Source: Salminus brasiliensis (taxonomy: Eukaryota; Chordata; Actinopteri; Characiformes; Bryconidae). Taken from it: DNA of 64,000 nucleotides. The stretch lies in the NCBI RefSeq assembly GCF_030463535.1, contig NC_132896.1, positions 20,193,709-20,257,708 on the forward strand, written 5' to 3'. A program made the position numbers and the translations under genes. This document shows, piece by piece, positions 10,937 through 21,671 of the stretch; position 1 is the stretch's first letter, and each line of letters begins with the position of its first letter. The notes beneath the pieces are model-generated. The model was not told the DNA's origin and did no database searches. It was given only the letters and a program-made list of their open reading frames with translations.

Positions 10937-13900
10937 ATGAATCTGGACAATATTCCCTCCAAGTCAGAGGTTATGGGCTGGAACTCAGAAAGTCTGGTTA
11001 ACTACCTAAGGAGAGTGAGTATGATCAGTCATGTCTCTGACCTTCGCAGTGCTGTGTAAATATGTGAAGAGAAAACAATACTGTATCTATGTTTAAGCTC
11101 CTTAACTGGTCTGTGTTTACTGGTTTTAAAAAACACCAACTTAAATAAATAGAAATAAACAACAGATGTGACGTTCAAGTTGAATAATTTCCACAGCTCT
11201 ATAGGAAGAAGCCCAATATTTGCAGTTACCATCTTATATCTTCACATATTTATCTATCCACTCTTTAATTTATGTAAATCATGAGCTGCTGGTGGAACTG
11301 AACAAACCCATACAGTGTCTGGAGTTCACAGAAAAACAGCAAGCAAACCAAACTTGTGTTCTTCTAACTACCAAAAAATAAGTCTCCTATTAATTGATAT
11401 TCAATATATTTGTTATCATAATTGATAACAAACAACTCCAATATGATCATCTAATGTGCATTTCTGCACTGCCTAAAACACAGCATGTTTAGTTTTAGCC
11501 CCACATTCAGAAGACTGTCTGGTTGCTGAATCATTGTAACATGATTGTTAAGATGTGACGGACATGTTAACATTCGGTTTTAATTCAACAGGCTTGACAA
11601 AGGCATTGCATTAACCATTTAGGAATTACAACTATTTTTACACAGGCCACCCATTTTCACAAGCTCAAAATTAATTGGACAAATGAATAATTATAATTAG
11701 AAAGATTATTTTCAACACTTAAATGTAAATCCTTTGCAGTCAACGGAGAAACCCTCTATGCTGTATTTCCTCTTAATATGCTTTGTCAGGCCTTTACTAC
11801 AGATGTCTTCAGTAAGTAAAAGGAGTGCTTAACTGGGCCATTTAGGCACATTTCATTTATTTGAATTAGAAACTTGAGTTGCTTTTACTGTATGTTTTGG
11901 GTCATTATCCTTATCTGTAGGTTACTGTCCTTTCAGTTTTCAGACTACATATAAGCCGAAAGTATAGCTTTACACACATTAGACTTCCTCCTGCTACATC
12001 AGTCAACAGTTACATCATCAATAAACACAAGTGGCTTGGTTCCATAGGCAGCCATACATGCCCATGCCATAACAGTGATGTCACCACGGTTAATTCTGGA
12101 TTTATCTGTCCACAGAATCTTGTTTTAAACCTGGCTGTTTTAGATGTTTTCTATCAGTCTAATCTGACCTTCCTGTTGAATGTTGCCAGTGGTTTGCATA
12201 TTGAGGCAAACCCTCTGTATTTAAATTCATGAAGGCGTCTGTTGATTGTAGCCTTTGATAATGATATGCTTGCCTCCTCCAGAGTGTTCCCAACTTGACT
12301 AGATGTGATGGGGTTTTCCTTCACCAAGGAAAAACATTTTGCCAACATCTAGTGTAGTTTTTTTTTCCTGTGGTCTCTCAGGCCTTTAGGTGTTACAGTG
12401 CTTACCAGTGCGTTCCTTCTTTTTACAACTGGTGATCTGATCACTCTTAATGTTCTTTAAAGTGCTTTGTCTGTGATAGGTTTTTTCTTTGTCTTCAGCC
12501 TAGTGATGGCCTCATTCACTTGCATGGTCACCTCAGGTCAGACAGATAGAAAAACGTAATCTTAAAAACAAGATTCTTTAGACTGAGATGAGTGAGGGCT
12601 TATGATACAAAGGGTACCACATCATCTGTCAAACGTGGTCGGGGCACTGTTATGGCATGGGTATGAATGCCTGCCAATGGAACTGGGTCACTGGCGTTTA
12701 TTGATGAGGTGACTGCTGACAGAAGCTCTTCAGTCACACTGATTTCAACGATCACTGTGCAAATACTTATGGACGTGACTATATATGCTAAAATGCTTAA
12801 AACAACATTATGTAGTAATTTTACCTTTAAAAAAATCATAATTCTGATTCTCCACTGACTTGTAGGGAGAATAGAGCCCGTCATTGCCACCTCACCTCAG
12901 CTTGATTCTCATTTGTGTAAAAACCTCAATTATTCCATAACCATGGAGAGACAGTTTTGAAGAAATAAACGCTAAAAGGCAACAGAGAACAAGAAACAAA
13001 CCCAAACAGGACTTTCCATAAAACCCTGTCTCCAAAACACCTGAAACCACCTTCAGTTCCCACCAAAAAAGAGTGACTGTGAAGAAAAATGTAAAAATGA
13101 CAGGAGTTTCTCAACATTGTTACTGCGGCACAATGCGTTTTAACACATTTTGTTTTTTAGATGAGGCTGTCTGGCTGTGACACAGTGGTAAAGCGAAGTG
13201 GCATGAACGGTGCTAAGTTCTTGGTAAGTCTTTATTTCCTCTTTAGTGGTGGCCAGCTTAAGAGAATGCTGTTACATATAATGATTCACTCTAGTAGTAA
13301 ATGCCACAAATTACACAACTGGTCTTAAATCCTAAACATCTCTTCTAGTTCTTAAGACATTTCTGAATAATACATGTAGGCAAATAAAAGACGCCATTTG
13401 TGAATTATTTGTTAAGTAAGACAAATAATCTTCCATGTTTATCATGCATTTACCTTCAGGCCATCAACAATAACAGATTCTATTCATAGTAGACAGTCAC
13501 TAATATTGCTTGTTCTATATTCCTCCAGACAATGTCAGGCAGCGACCTTCAAAAGTTCCCCAAAGTTCATGTACCGTAAGTTTTAAGAATTAGGATACAC
13601 ACCCACACACACACCAAGCACCACACATTTTAACAAGTGAAGCAGGAAGTAACATATCTCTTTGCTAAATACACAAAAACAGGCGAAGAGAGAGAGTCTT
13701 ATGTTCACCATAAAACCTGATGGTTCATTTGATGATACACTCAAGAGTTAACCTAATGCTATACCTATAACCTCTGCATGACTTACTTGAAGCTAAACTG
13801 ATGCAACACTCTTTGTTCCTTAAAGACTTATCACAAAGCTCTGCAATGACATTAACCAGGGTGGAAAAAAGAAGGGGCTATTTCATCGGTGAGCTTTAGA

Positions 13901-16551
13901 AAGAATCACATAAAAACACACAAGTCTGTCTCCTCCTGGTGAACTTCTTTCTAACATTCAAATCTACATTTTCTCACACAGACCACAACCTCCACGACAT
14001 CCAAATCAGGGTAACTCTAACCCCAGTCAATAACTTCTTCATTTATTTACACTCGAGGTCAGTGATGTCTAAGCCCAGTCCTGGTGATCTACCTCCTTGA
14101 TGAGTTTAGCTACAGCCTTAGTCTAATACACCTGAATATTACAGCCAGATGTAGTGGAAGCAAACTGCCTAGGATGGTAGATTGCCACAGCCGGACTTGG
14201 GCAGTACTGCTCTAGGGCACCAACATACACTCAGAATTTTCTTTTATTATTCCTTTTGAATAGGCTTGGAAAATAAAGCTGAAACATGGGACTCCGAAGA
14301 ATTTGTGAGTGTCATTCATATTTCTTCAGGCTAAACTCAACAAAGAAACTTGGTTTAGTTTGAAAAATGACATTTTCTCACTTGTTTGCAGGAACAAGAC
14401 AGTGACCCAGACTATGAGGAACCAGATGCTGATGACTGTGAGGATAACTATATATGTACAGACTTTCAACAAGGCGAAGACGATGACGAAGGCGAATATG
14501 ACTATGAGCTGCCCCCTAGTGAAACCCCTAATGAAATACCGAGTCATTTCCGCTCTGCCAAGCCTCTGGATGAGAGTGATTACATAGGTGATTCTTCATC
14601 ATGCTTAATGTACTGTCTGTCATGCTGGATGGATTAAAATAGTTCAGTTGAACATTTTAATACTGTAATGAATATTGCTTGATTATTTTCTGTTTATGTT
14701 GTTGTGTGTCTAGATAGCATTCGCAATTGTCTACCTAAAGAACAGTCAGTGAGGCCACCCCAGCGGCCAGACTCCACACTTTCACATCCTGCCAAAAGCA
14801 AAGTAAGTTAAAATACACAGAAATAAATTAATCAATCAAATAAACAAAAATACAAGATCATTCATTTTGATGAGTTGTTCCCATCCTATTTATCTTCACA
14901 GTTACTGGCTAAAGCTCCACGACTTGATTCTTCCCCACAAAGACCCAAAACACCAGTCAACAAATGTAGGTAAGATTTTTCCCCCCCTAGAGGGATTTCT
15001 TTTAAAGTATATTTAATTACTTAATGAATCTTCCCTGCAGCCAAGTCTCCTGGGGCAGCACCTCATATTGACCGCAGAACCAAACCTCGCTCGTCAGGCT
15101 TCTCCAAAACCAACCCAGACATCTCAGGTATCGCATGCGTTTGTTAATCCAATTTGAAGCATCGTTCATCCTTAAATTATCTGTAATTATTTATAATTCG
15201 TATTTAAATTTTTAATCATTTAAATTTTGCAGAAGGAAAAAACTACCCTAAGAACACACTGAATGATTTACACTCAACATCACAAGAACCAAGGTACATG
15301 CCGTTGTTTCTGTTTAATGAAGGGTGAATTTAACCTCCTTTTAATGTTCTAAAGCTATAAAACAGCAATAAAGCCTATTTGAAAATCTTCGTTCATAATC
15401 TTGTCTTAACATTGGACGATTTCCAGACACCCGGAAAGCACTTCGTATCTTTTTGAAGAAAATGAAATGCTCCAAAATTCCCAAATGGCACAGGTACATG
15501 TAGCATTTATGATTTAAAATAAATGACATTATCTACATGGCGTTGGTTGTCTAAACAACCACAAGATGGCAATATTGTGACAGATTTGAGTAGTGAGTCC
15601 CAATACCACCAGTCTAAACGGAACTTAAACCAGACCCACTAAACAGGTAGATTTACTGTTTTTTTATTGATGTAATGAAGAAAACACATAATAAAAAAAA
15701 CTATAAATGTGAATATCTAAATGCAGGACATGGACCCTCAGTGGTATGTAGGACCGATGACACGAACGGAAGCTGAAGTCTCTCTAAGACAAATAAACAA
15801 GGTAAGTGACACAAGGAGGGGGGGGGGGTTAGACAAATCCTCTTGATTAAAAACAACAATTTAATGTATGATATTTTCACATATTTTTGAACATGACAAG
15901 AATGGAAAAACATTATCAACATTTCAAAGCTTTTCAGTTATGTCACTACAACAATGTGCCTTGTCTCCTAGAAAAATACAACTTGGAAACTCTCACAAGT
16001 TTCTTTTTTTTTTTATGTACTACTAGACCCACTGTGTGTACCATATTAGTGTGTCCCTTCAACTACTTGTAACTTAAACTGCCTATATTTCTTTCAACTG
16101 TTTGTATTCAGGATGGTACCTTTCTCATTCGAGATAGCTCTAAAAACGCCACAGATCAGCCATACACACTGATGGTACTGAACAAACAAAAAGTGTACAA
16201 TATCCAGATCCGTTTCCATGGATACAAAGACGGCTATTCTCTGGGCACAGGCCTGAGCGGCACAGAGGTAAGCAATTGACAAAGACACAATCATGACTTT
16301 TACTCTAATTGCAGCTTTAGTAGTAGAGAGGCACTATGGTCGAGCATTGCCATTCACTATTTGGTTGAAAGTGCGATCAGATCTCACTGCTATGTAACTT
16401 CCAATCAATGGTTCTTGTGCTACAGACTTTCCCTAGTGTGAGAGACATAATCACATACTACACGAAGACACATCTGATGCTAATAGATGCAATGGAGCGT
16501 GGGACTGGAGCTCAGCATGAGTGTTGTCTAATGCATCCAGCAAGGCGTTAA
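10937..16551 (+). CDS. lcp2: SLP-76 adaptor protein (lymphocyte cytosolic protein 2)
   Basis: Cytosolic adaptor linking ZAP-70/Syk phosphorylation to PLC-gamma, Vav and Nck in T cells, platelets and mast cells. Fifteen coding exons: 10937-11014, 13161-13223, 13529-13575, 13826-13888, 13982-14010, 14264-14304, 14392-14587, 14714-14802, 14902-14965, 15041-15127, 15233-15293, 15427-15493, 15727-15801, 16112-16267, 16426-16551. They join in frame to 413 residues; human is 533. An N-terminal SAM domain (about 1-80) starts MNLDNIPSKSEVMGW. Residues 108-173 are very acidic, with phosphotyrosine sites DYEEP, DYELP and ESDYID. A Gads-type motif IDRRTKP lies near residue 233. A C-terminal SH2 domain (about 301-405) has WYVGPMTRTEAE and the FLIRDSS phosphotyrosine pocket. 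The shorter length comes from the central proline-rich part. Intron 1 is large and carries transposon debris. Confidence 0.92.
11640..12890. mobile_element. Degenerate Tc1/mariner copies in lcp2 intron 1
   Basis: Remnants in both orientations. On the minus strand, 12154-12348 encodes a Tc1-type helix-turn-helix stretch including KATINRRLHEFKYRGF, and 12000-12150 continues the same transposase. At 12640-12740 on the plus strand a different fragment reads like the conserved core ending GTGSLAFIDEVTADRSS. A TTGCAGTCAA motif near 11736, typical of another fish Tc1-like family, recurs at about 56750. No intact open frame remains. Confidence 0.75.
14062..14212. repeat. Short interspersed palindromic repeat in lcp2 intron 5
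   Basis: About 150 bases with the pattern AGCCCAGTCCTGGTGATCTACC ... ACACCTGAAT ... CCGGACTTGGGCAG and near-complementary ends. It resembles a common teleost MITE-like family; related copies are at 37276-37665 and 59850-60045. Confidence 0.55.
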
Positions 16552-16786
16552 CTCATACACTTCTGAGGAGCAGCAGGAAAGCTTTCAGCTCTGAGCAAAT
16601 GAAGGGCTACAATCAAGGAATTCAGTTGAATGGGAATGTTACAACGTTTCACCGTCATGTGCACCAATGCTTTCCTTTAGTGTAATAAGTTATAAAAGTG
16701 AAGTTGTCTCATGTCTATCAAATTACTGTTCTCTTTATACTTCACTGCATGTTTAATGTTTAACCTGACTTATTATTACATATGTA

Positions 16787-16792
16787 AATAAA
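16787..16792 (+). promoter_or_regulatory. Polyadenylation signal of lcp2
   Basis: AATAAA 236 bases after the lcp2 stop codon, before a drop into repeat-bearing spacer. Confidence 0.7.
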
Positions 16793-17129
16793 GTTAACTG
16801 GAAATGGACTTGCCCTGTCAGCAAGAGTACCTTTTTAGTCCACTTTTGGAGCCGAAGTCAACCATGTTGAGTCCTCTCCACAAGCTGATTTTTCAGGGTG
16901 TGTAAAGGACACAGTAAGATTACACTGCAACAGCTGTGTCTTCACTGAAAATAAAGAAAGAACAAAAGCAACAGAAACCATTAAGTAATCATGCCCCTGT
17001 AATCATCCAGGGGTAAAAACAAATGTGGCGAATAATAAATAAGTTCAAGTTTAGCTATTGAAATTCTGTAGTTTTTGCTTGTGCTGATGAAAGCAGTTAT
17101 CAACATAATACTGGTATTTCAGAGGAGGG

Positions 17130-17280
17130 CCAATGTAGTGTTAGGAGTCTTGCCCAAGGACTCTTATTGGTGTAGCACAGCACAGTCACCCAGACCGGGA
17201 ATCGAACCCCAGTCTCCCACATGGTGTGGTAACTCACTGGCAGGTAGTGGTGTTATCTGTTGCGCCACACCAACCACAAA
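17130..17280 (-). repeat. SINE-like fragment
   Basis: Contains GGGAATCGAACCCC, which reads on the opposite strand as a tRNA-type B box, and a following segment ending in TTGCGCCACACCA. Looks like a truncated tRNA-derived repeat. It lies just before the better preserved SINE at 17348. Confidence 0.5.
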
Positions 17281-17347
17281 AACACCTCATAAATTTTAGG
17301 ACAGGGCTTGTCCAGGATTTGAACCTGGGACCTCTCGCACTAAGCGA

Positions 17348-17503
17348 GAAAGGGGCAGTGGTGGCTCAGCGGGTAGAGCGCCGGGATATCGATAACAGGG
17401 TTGTGGGTTCGATTCCCGGGCTCGGCAAGCTGCCACAGTTGGGCCCTTGAGCAAGGCCCTTTACCCTCTCTGCTCCCCGGGCGCTGGAGTTGGCTGCCCA
17501 CCG

Positions 17504-17580
<77 letters not shown>

Positions 17581-17670
17581 CACTACCAGATGGGTTAAAT
17601 GCGGAGGACACATTTCGCTGTACAGTCCACACTGTACAGTGACGAATACGTGCACCTTTATCCTTTTATC
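17348..17670 (+). repeat. tRNA-derived SINE with internal TG microsatellite
   Basis: The head reads GTGGCTCAGCGGGTAGAGCG (A-box-like) and GGTTCGATTCCCGG (B box), both hallmarks of pol III tRNA promoters. A body follows with TTGAGCAAGGCCC and CTCCCCGGGCGCTG, then a long TG run and GGGTTAAATGCGGAGGACAC. This arrangement is a widespread teleost SINE. It is a repeat, not a functional tRNA gene. Confidence 0.8.
17507..17580. repeat. TG dinucleotide microsatellite
   Basis: About 36 TG units inside the SINE at 17348-17670. Confidence 0.95.
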
Positions 17671-18108
17671 CTTTACCCCTAGACCAACGAGCCACTTACT
17701 TAACACAGCCTTACATTAGTGTTGTAAGAAAAATGCAGTACTTGAATGAACCAGAAGAGCAACACTAGCTCCTAACTTCACCACATAACCAAGCAAAACG
17801 GATGTTCAGCGCTAGGAAATTAAGTGATATAACTGTCTTTCCACTCTACTGAAAATGCTAATAAAACGGCTTTATAGCAAACAGCACCTGGCACAACCTG
17901 AACTCAAAGCCAAATCCCTGTTTTAGTACACCCTCAGGGGTACAGTATAATTTCATCTAGAATTACACAAGGGACTTTTGTAACTTTTACAAAGCATTTT
18001 TCCTGTATGTATACCTTCATTTTGAAAGCAAGACCCTACATCGGAACAAAAAGTACTAGTCTTAGAATACAATTCAGTGGCAATTTAGATGTCTTCCTGC
18101 AAGTGTCG

Positions 18109-18114
18109 TTTATT
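18109..18114 (-). promoter_or_regulatory. Possible polyadenylation signal of the syce3 gene
   Basis: TTTATT on the plus strand (AATAAA on the minus strand), about 550 bases beyond the predicted syce3 stop codon. It is the first plausible signal seen in that direction. Confidence 0.45.
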
Positions 18115-18664
18115 ACATCGTCACGTCCCAGCTCACCTCATTGTTTACTTTGCTCTACAGCAACCCCCACTGCTGATAGGCATCAGCAGATGTTGATCTG
18201 GGTCACAGCACCAGTGTAACGGGAGTTTCGCCCTAAGCGGGTAAACCCGTGACCTGCTGCATCATAACTGAAAGCTGTACTAAGTGAACTAAAGACGGCA
18301 CAACCCCTAGGGCAGAGCACTGTCACGTTCTTATCAGGTCTTTCTTGGGAGTCAGCCTTCTGTTGTCCTGTAACACACAGGCTGGTCCAATAAAACAAAA
18401 AAAAAAATTAAAAAAAAACTTTTAAAAAATCATCAAACTATCCTCTGTCATTTTCAGACCCAAGCAAAACACCTGGCAAACATTTTGCAGTGTTATTCTT
18501 AAATCTACACTCTTGTCGATTGTCTACATCACGATTAAATTAAGCCCTGAATGGTTTCGGAACAAAAGTGCGGGATAATAGAAAAACATCCTGCATACTT
18601 CTTTTTCTCTTAAAATCAAGCCATCAAACCGGAAAGATTGTATTCATTTGTTGCAAATGTCCAA

Positions 18665-19894
18665 TCAGGTCAAATGTGCTCTTCTCTGCACACCTTCCAA
18701 CAGATCCAAAGTCTCAGAAATAGAGCCCAGCTGTACCAATACATAATCCAGGTCAAAAGTGTGACTGTGATTGCTGTTCCCTGCAGTCATTTCCACTTTC
18801 TCCATCTGTAACAAACCAGAATACAGAAGCATTCAAATTAATAGTCCAAGGCTGAGGTTGTGCACACGCTGTACCCATTAAAAAAACAATAATCGACAAT
18901 CCTCATACCATACGATATGAATAACCTGCAGGGACCCAATGTGATCCCTACCCCTTCTTTTTGGTATAATGCATTCATTAAAGCTTTATGTACTTCAAGC
19001 ACCCTTATTCATACAGACCAAAAATAACCACTGTTATTAACTGCTATAAAATAACCAGTGTTTACTTCTTCAGCTGTTTATTGGGATCCACATTCACACG
19101 AAAATACATTTCATCGTATGTCTGCAAAATCAGACTACAGATGGACACCTATACTGAAAAGTATATGAACTACGACAGCAATGACAATGAATGATAATAG
19201 CAAACTGTAGTCTGTGTACAGAAACAAACGCGCATGTAGCTATTAGCTATCTAATCCCGGGCTGCCCCATGGTCTACAGCCGCACAGTGGACATCGACAT
19301 TCTTCTTGTCTGTGGAGCCGTAGATAACAGCTTTACACTGAAGGTATTCATCCTCCAACCTCCTGAGAGATTTTGCAAGCTGAGGGTTGGTACGCAGCGC
19401 GACCATATCGTAAGCCATCCAAGTCAGATGCACTGAGAGCAGACAGGCAAAAGGGAAACGGCTGTTAATGCGCGGTCAGAGCTAGAAGAGAAACCGTAGC
19501 TATCTAAATAGCTAGATAGCTAACTAACGTTAAAAGTACAACCAATGCTCTAACTGCGAGGCTGAAATTGCAAACGTTTATTATTATTATTATTATTATT
19601 ATTGCTAATATGCACATTATAGCGCATGCAGCAAGTCACTTCGCCATTTAAGACTGCTAACGGTAGCCAGCTAGCTAGCTATAACACTCAGCTAAGGAAA
19701 ACTATTTAAATAGCTAGATAAATATTTAAATAAAAAGACAAACTTTGCTTTGTTTGGTAACCTTAACTCTGACTATGCATGTTACCTGAAATATTCTCCA
19801 TTTGTTCTGTCATTTTCTCTAAAGCTTTGCTGAGTTGTAAACTTTCACGACCAAAATCCTCATGCAGTTCACCAGCTGAAGCACGGTCAACCAT
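18665..19894 (-). CDS. syce3: SYCE3-like synaptonemal complex central element protein
   Basis: SYCE3 is a small coiled-coil protein of the synaptonemal complex central element, needed to start synapsis in meiosis. Three coding exons on the minus strand: 19894-19786, 19432-19329, 18805-18665. They give about 117 residues; human SYCE3 is 88. Exon 1 encodes an amphipathic helix ending EKMTEQMENIS. Exon 2 gives VHLTWMAYDMVALRTNP and SLRRLEDEYLQC, an almost residue-for-residue match to the SYCE3 core (remembered human form: ATWMAYDMVVMRTNP...SMRRLED). The exon 1-2 junction has clean donor (GTAACA) and acceptor sites. The exon 2-3 junction is less sure: the in-frame donor GTTATC is weak, though it gives QCKA-MEKVEM, which aligns with human CKEEMEKN. 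The last exon adds about 40 residues not in human, ending SETLDLLEGVQRRAHLT. Human C5orf58 may occupy the syntenic place, so relationship to that gene should be tested. Confidence 0.8.
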
Positions 19895-20335
19895 CTAAAA
19901 CCGAGAAACGGATACGGTTGCACAGCTCGCGAGTTTCCTCATCATACTGGTTCATCAAAAACAGGCGCAAATGGTCTTCAAACAGCAGTAAACGGCTAGC
20001 TCTACGCACTGTTAAGCATTACTGTTCAGTACCAGCTATAAAACCTGCAGCAAATTGGCACTATAAAACGCACTAGCTAGCTACTATATCGATAACTTTG
20101 ACAAATACTCATTCGGTTAGCTAGCTATCTAATTTAAGCTAATTAGCTAGAGTTAGTTAGCTAACAAACTATAGCGAGCTAGAAACATGGCTATTTATCT
20201 AGCGCTAGCTATTTTTCTGGAATCACGGTCTGCATAACTCAGAAATATGTGTCATTTACTTTACATGAGGAATTGCATTACCTTCCTAAAGTAACAGGTA
20301 ATAGCACGAATATATTAATATATATTAGCTAATAT
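19495..20335. other. AGCTAG-rich 5' region of syce3
   Basis: Upstream and intronic DNA of syce3 with many copies of TAGCTA, GCTAGC and AGCTAG, plus scattered CpG. An ATT microsatellite lies at about 19578-19602. On the minus strand, 20018-19887 holds an open frame of 43 codons that overlaps the syce3 start in another frame. No other gene was recognised. Confidence 0.6.
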
Positions 20336-20452
20336 ATATATTTTTTTCTTGGTTTCCAAGGATGTTTAACCGTCTCTTGTCCACGCGCCGAATTCAAATG
20401 ATAAGGCCCGGATGTGAAGAAAACGGAGAACTGTGTGCAAAAAGTAATGGAG

Positions 20453-20524
<72 letters not shown>
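20453..20524. repeat. AT dinucleotide microsatellite
   Basis: About 36 AT units, upstream of the syce3 promoter region. Confidence 0.95.
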
Positions 20525-20526
<2 letters not shown>

Positions 20527-21671
20527 TTTTTTATTTGGTTACTTTGGAAATACTATTTTTTTCACAACACAAAGGAATATTTTAGGTATTGAGAATTCAA
20601 GCTAAAATGAGGTCTGAAGTAAGCCTATAACCACAATTCCCAGTCTCTTATATTCTTTGTAAAAAAAACTAAAGTGGGGAATGTGCCATTTTGATAAATT
20701 ATATAGCTATGTTGTATTATTATTATTATTCTTTTATTTAGTTTTTATTATTTTATTTTATTATTATATGATATATTATATTATTATGGTATATTCTGAA
20801 AAAGATTTTGTTGTTGTTTTTCTAGTAGCTTAATTGTCCTCACTCACTCTGTAGGGGTACTCACTCCTATGTGTAACACACTACACTGTTTGACCAGTTT
20901 ATTGTGCCCCTATCTTAGTCCAAGCAAGGTCTTTACTAAACAGTTATTTTTTTTTTTTTTTGTCAGAGAGGTCTTTCATCAAGAATGGCAGGTGCCATGT
21001 ATGTTTCACAACAAATAAAGATGACTGTCTGAATCGCTGTGATTATGAATTACTCAGCATTTTAACAGACTTATAAAGAAACTGTAGGCCACTAAACGTC
21101 ATGCAATGCAACATCAAAGATGATCAAGGTCTCTTTATGGTAATGCTTTCAAGGATATGCAAGAAAGCTACGGCTTCTACTTTATAAGAGAAGTAGAGAT
21201 CAAATACAGCAGGTCAGATAGACCTCTATAGATACAGATTAATTTAAATTATCTATATGTTCCATCTGAACATGCTCTTACAGAATATGTATTATTATTT
21301 TACGTATGGTTGTAAAGGGAAAATATTATGATCTTGAGATCAGTGTCTCAAGACTGTCTGGTGAAGAATGCTTATTTAGCTCTCTGCATGGCACAAAAAC
21401 TCACTGACAAAAGAGTGACTCACAAAACTAGAAAGGGAAAGTAACCAATGAGGAGGGAGAAGGGCGGTGCCAGGTATGCATAAATAAAACAGGTGTGACA
21501 GGTGACAGGAGTGCAAGGGCAAACAATGGCAGAGTAGGGAAAAGACATAAGCAAGATCTCTTAAGGAGAGAGCAAGAAAGATTTCTGGACCATAAGACTT
21601 TTGAAGAAACAGCACATCAGGAACAGGAACCCGTTTGAATTCTGAGAGGAGCGCCTTATGAAGCATTCATC
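20525..21671. other. AT-rich spacer and promoter side of foxi1
   Basis: 20525-21470 is AT-rich with ATT and T runs and no gene. Around 21476 the sequence GCATAAATAAAAC is a TATA-like element, suggesting that foxi1 transcription begins near 21505. The following 165 bases would be the 5' UTR. Confidence 0.5.

Noticed and set aside
17340-17420. Possible tRNA gene (A and B boxes present)
   Set aside because: The tRNA-like head is followed by a SINE body and cannot form a proper cloverleaf with an acceptor stem; it is a SINE.
17366-17719. Open frames made of repeated Cys-Val or Thr-His
   Set aside because: Translation of a TG microsatellite inside a SINE.
20362-20605. Open frames made of repeated Ile-Tyr
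   Set aside because: Translation of an AT microsatellite.
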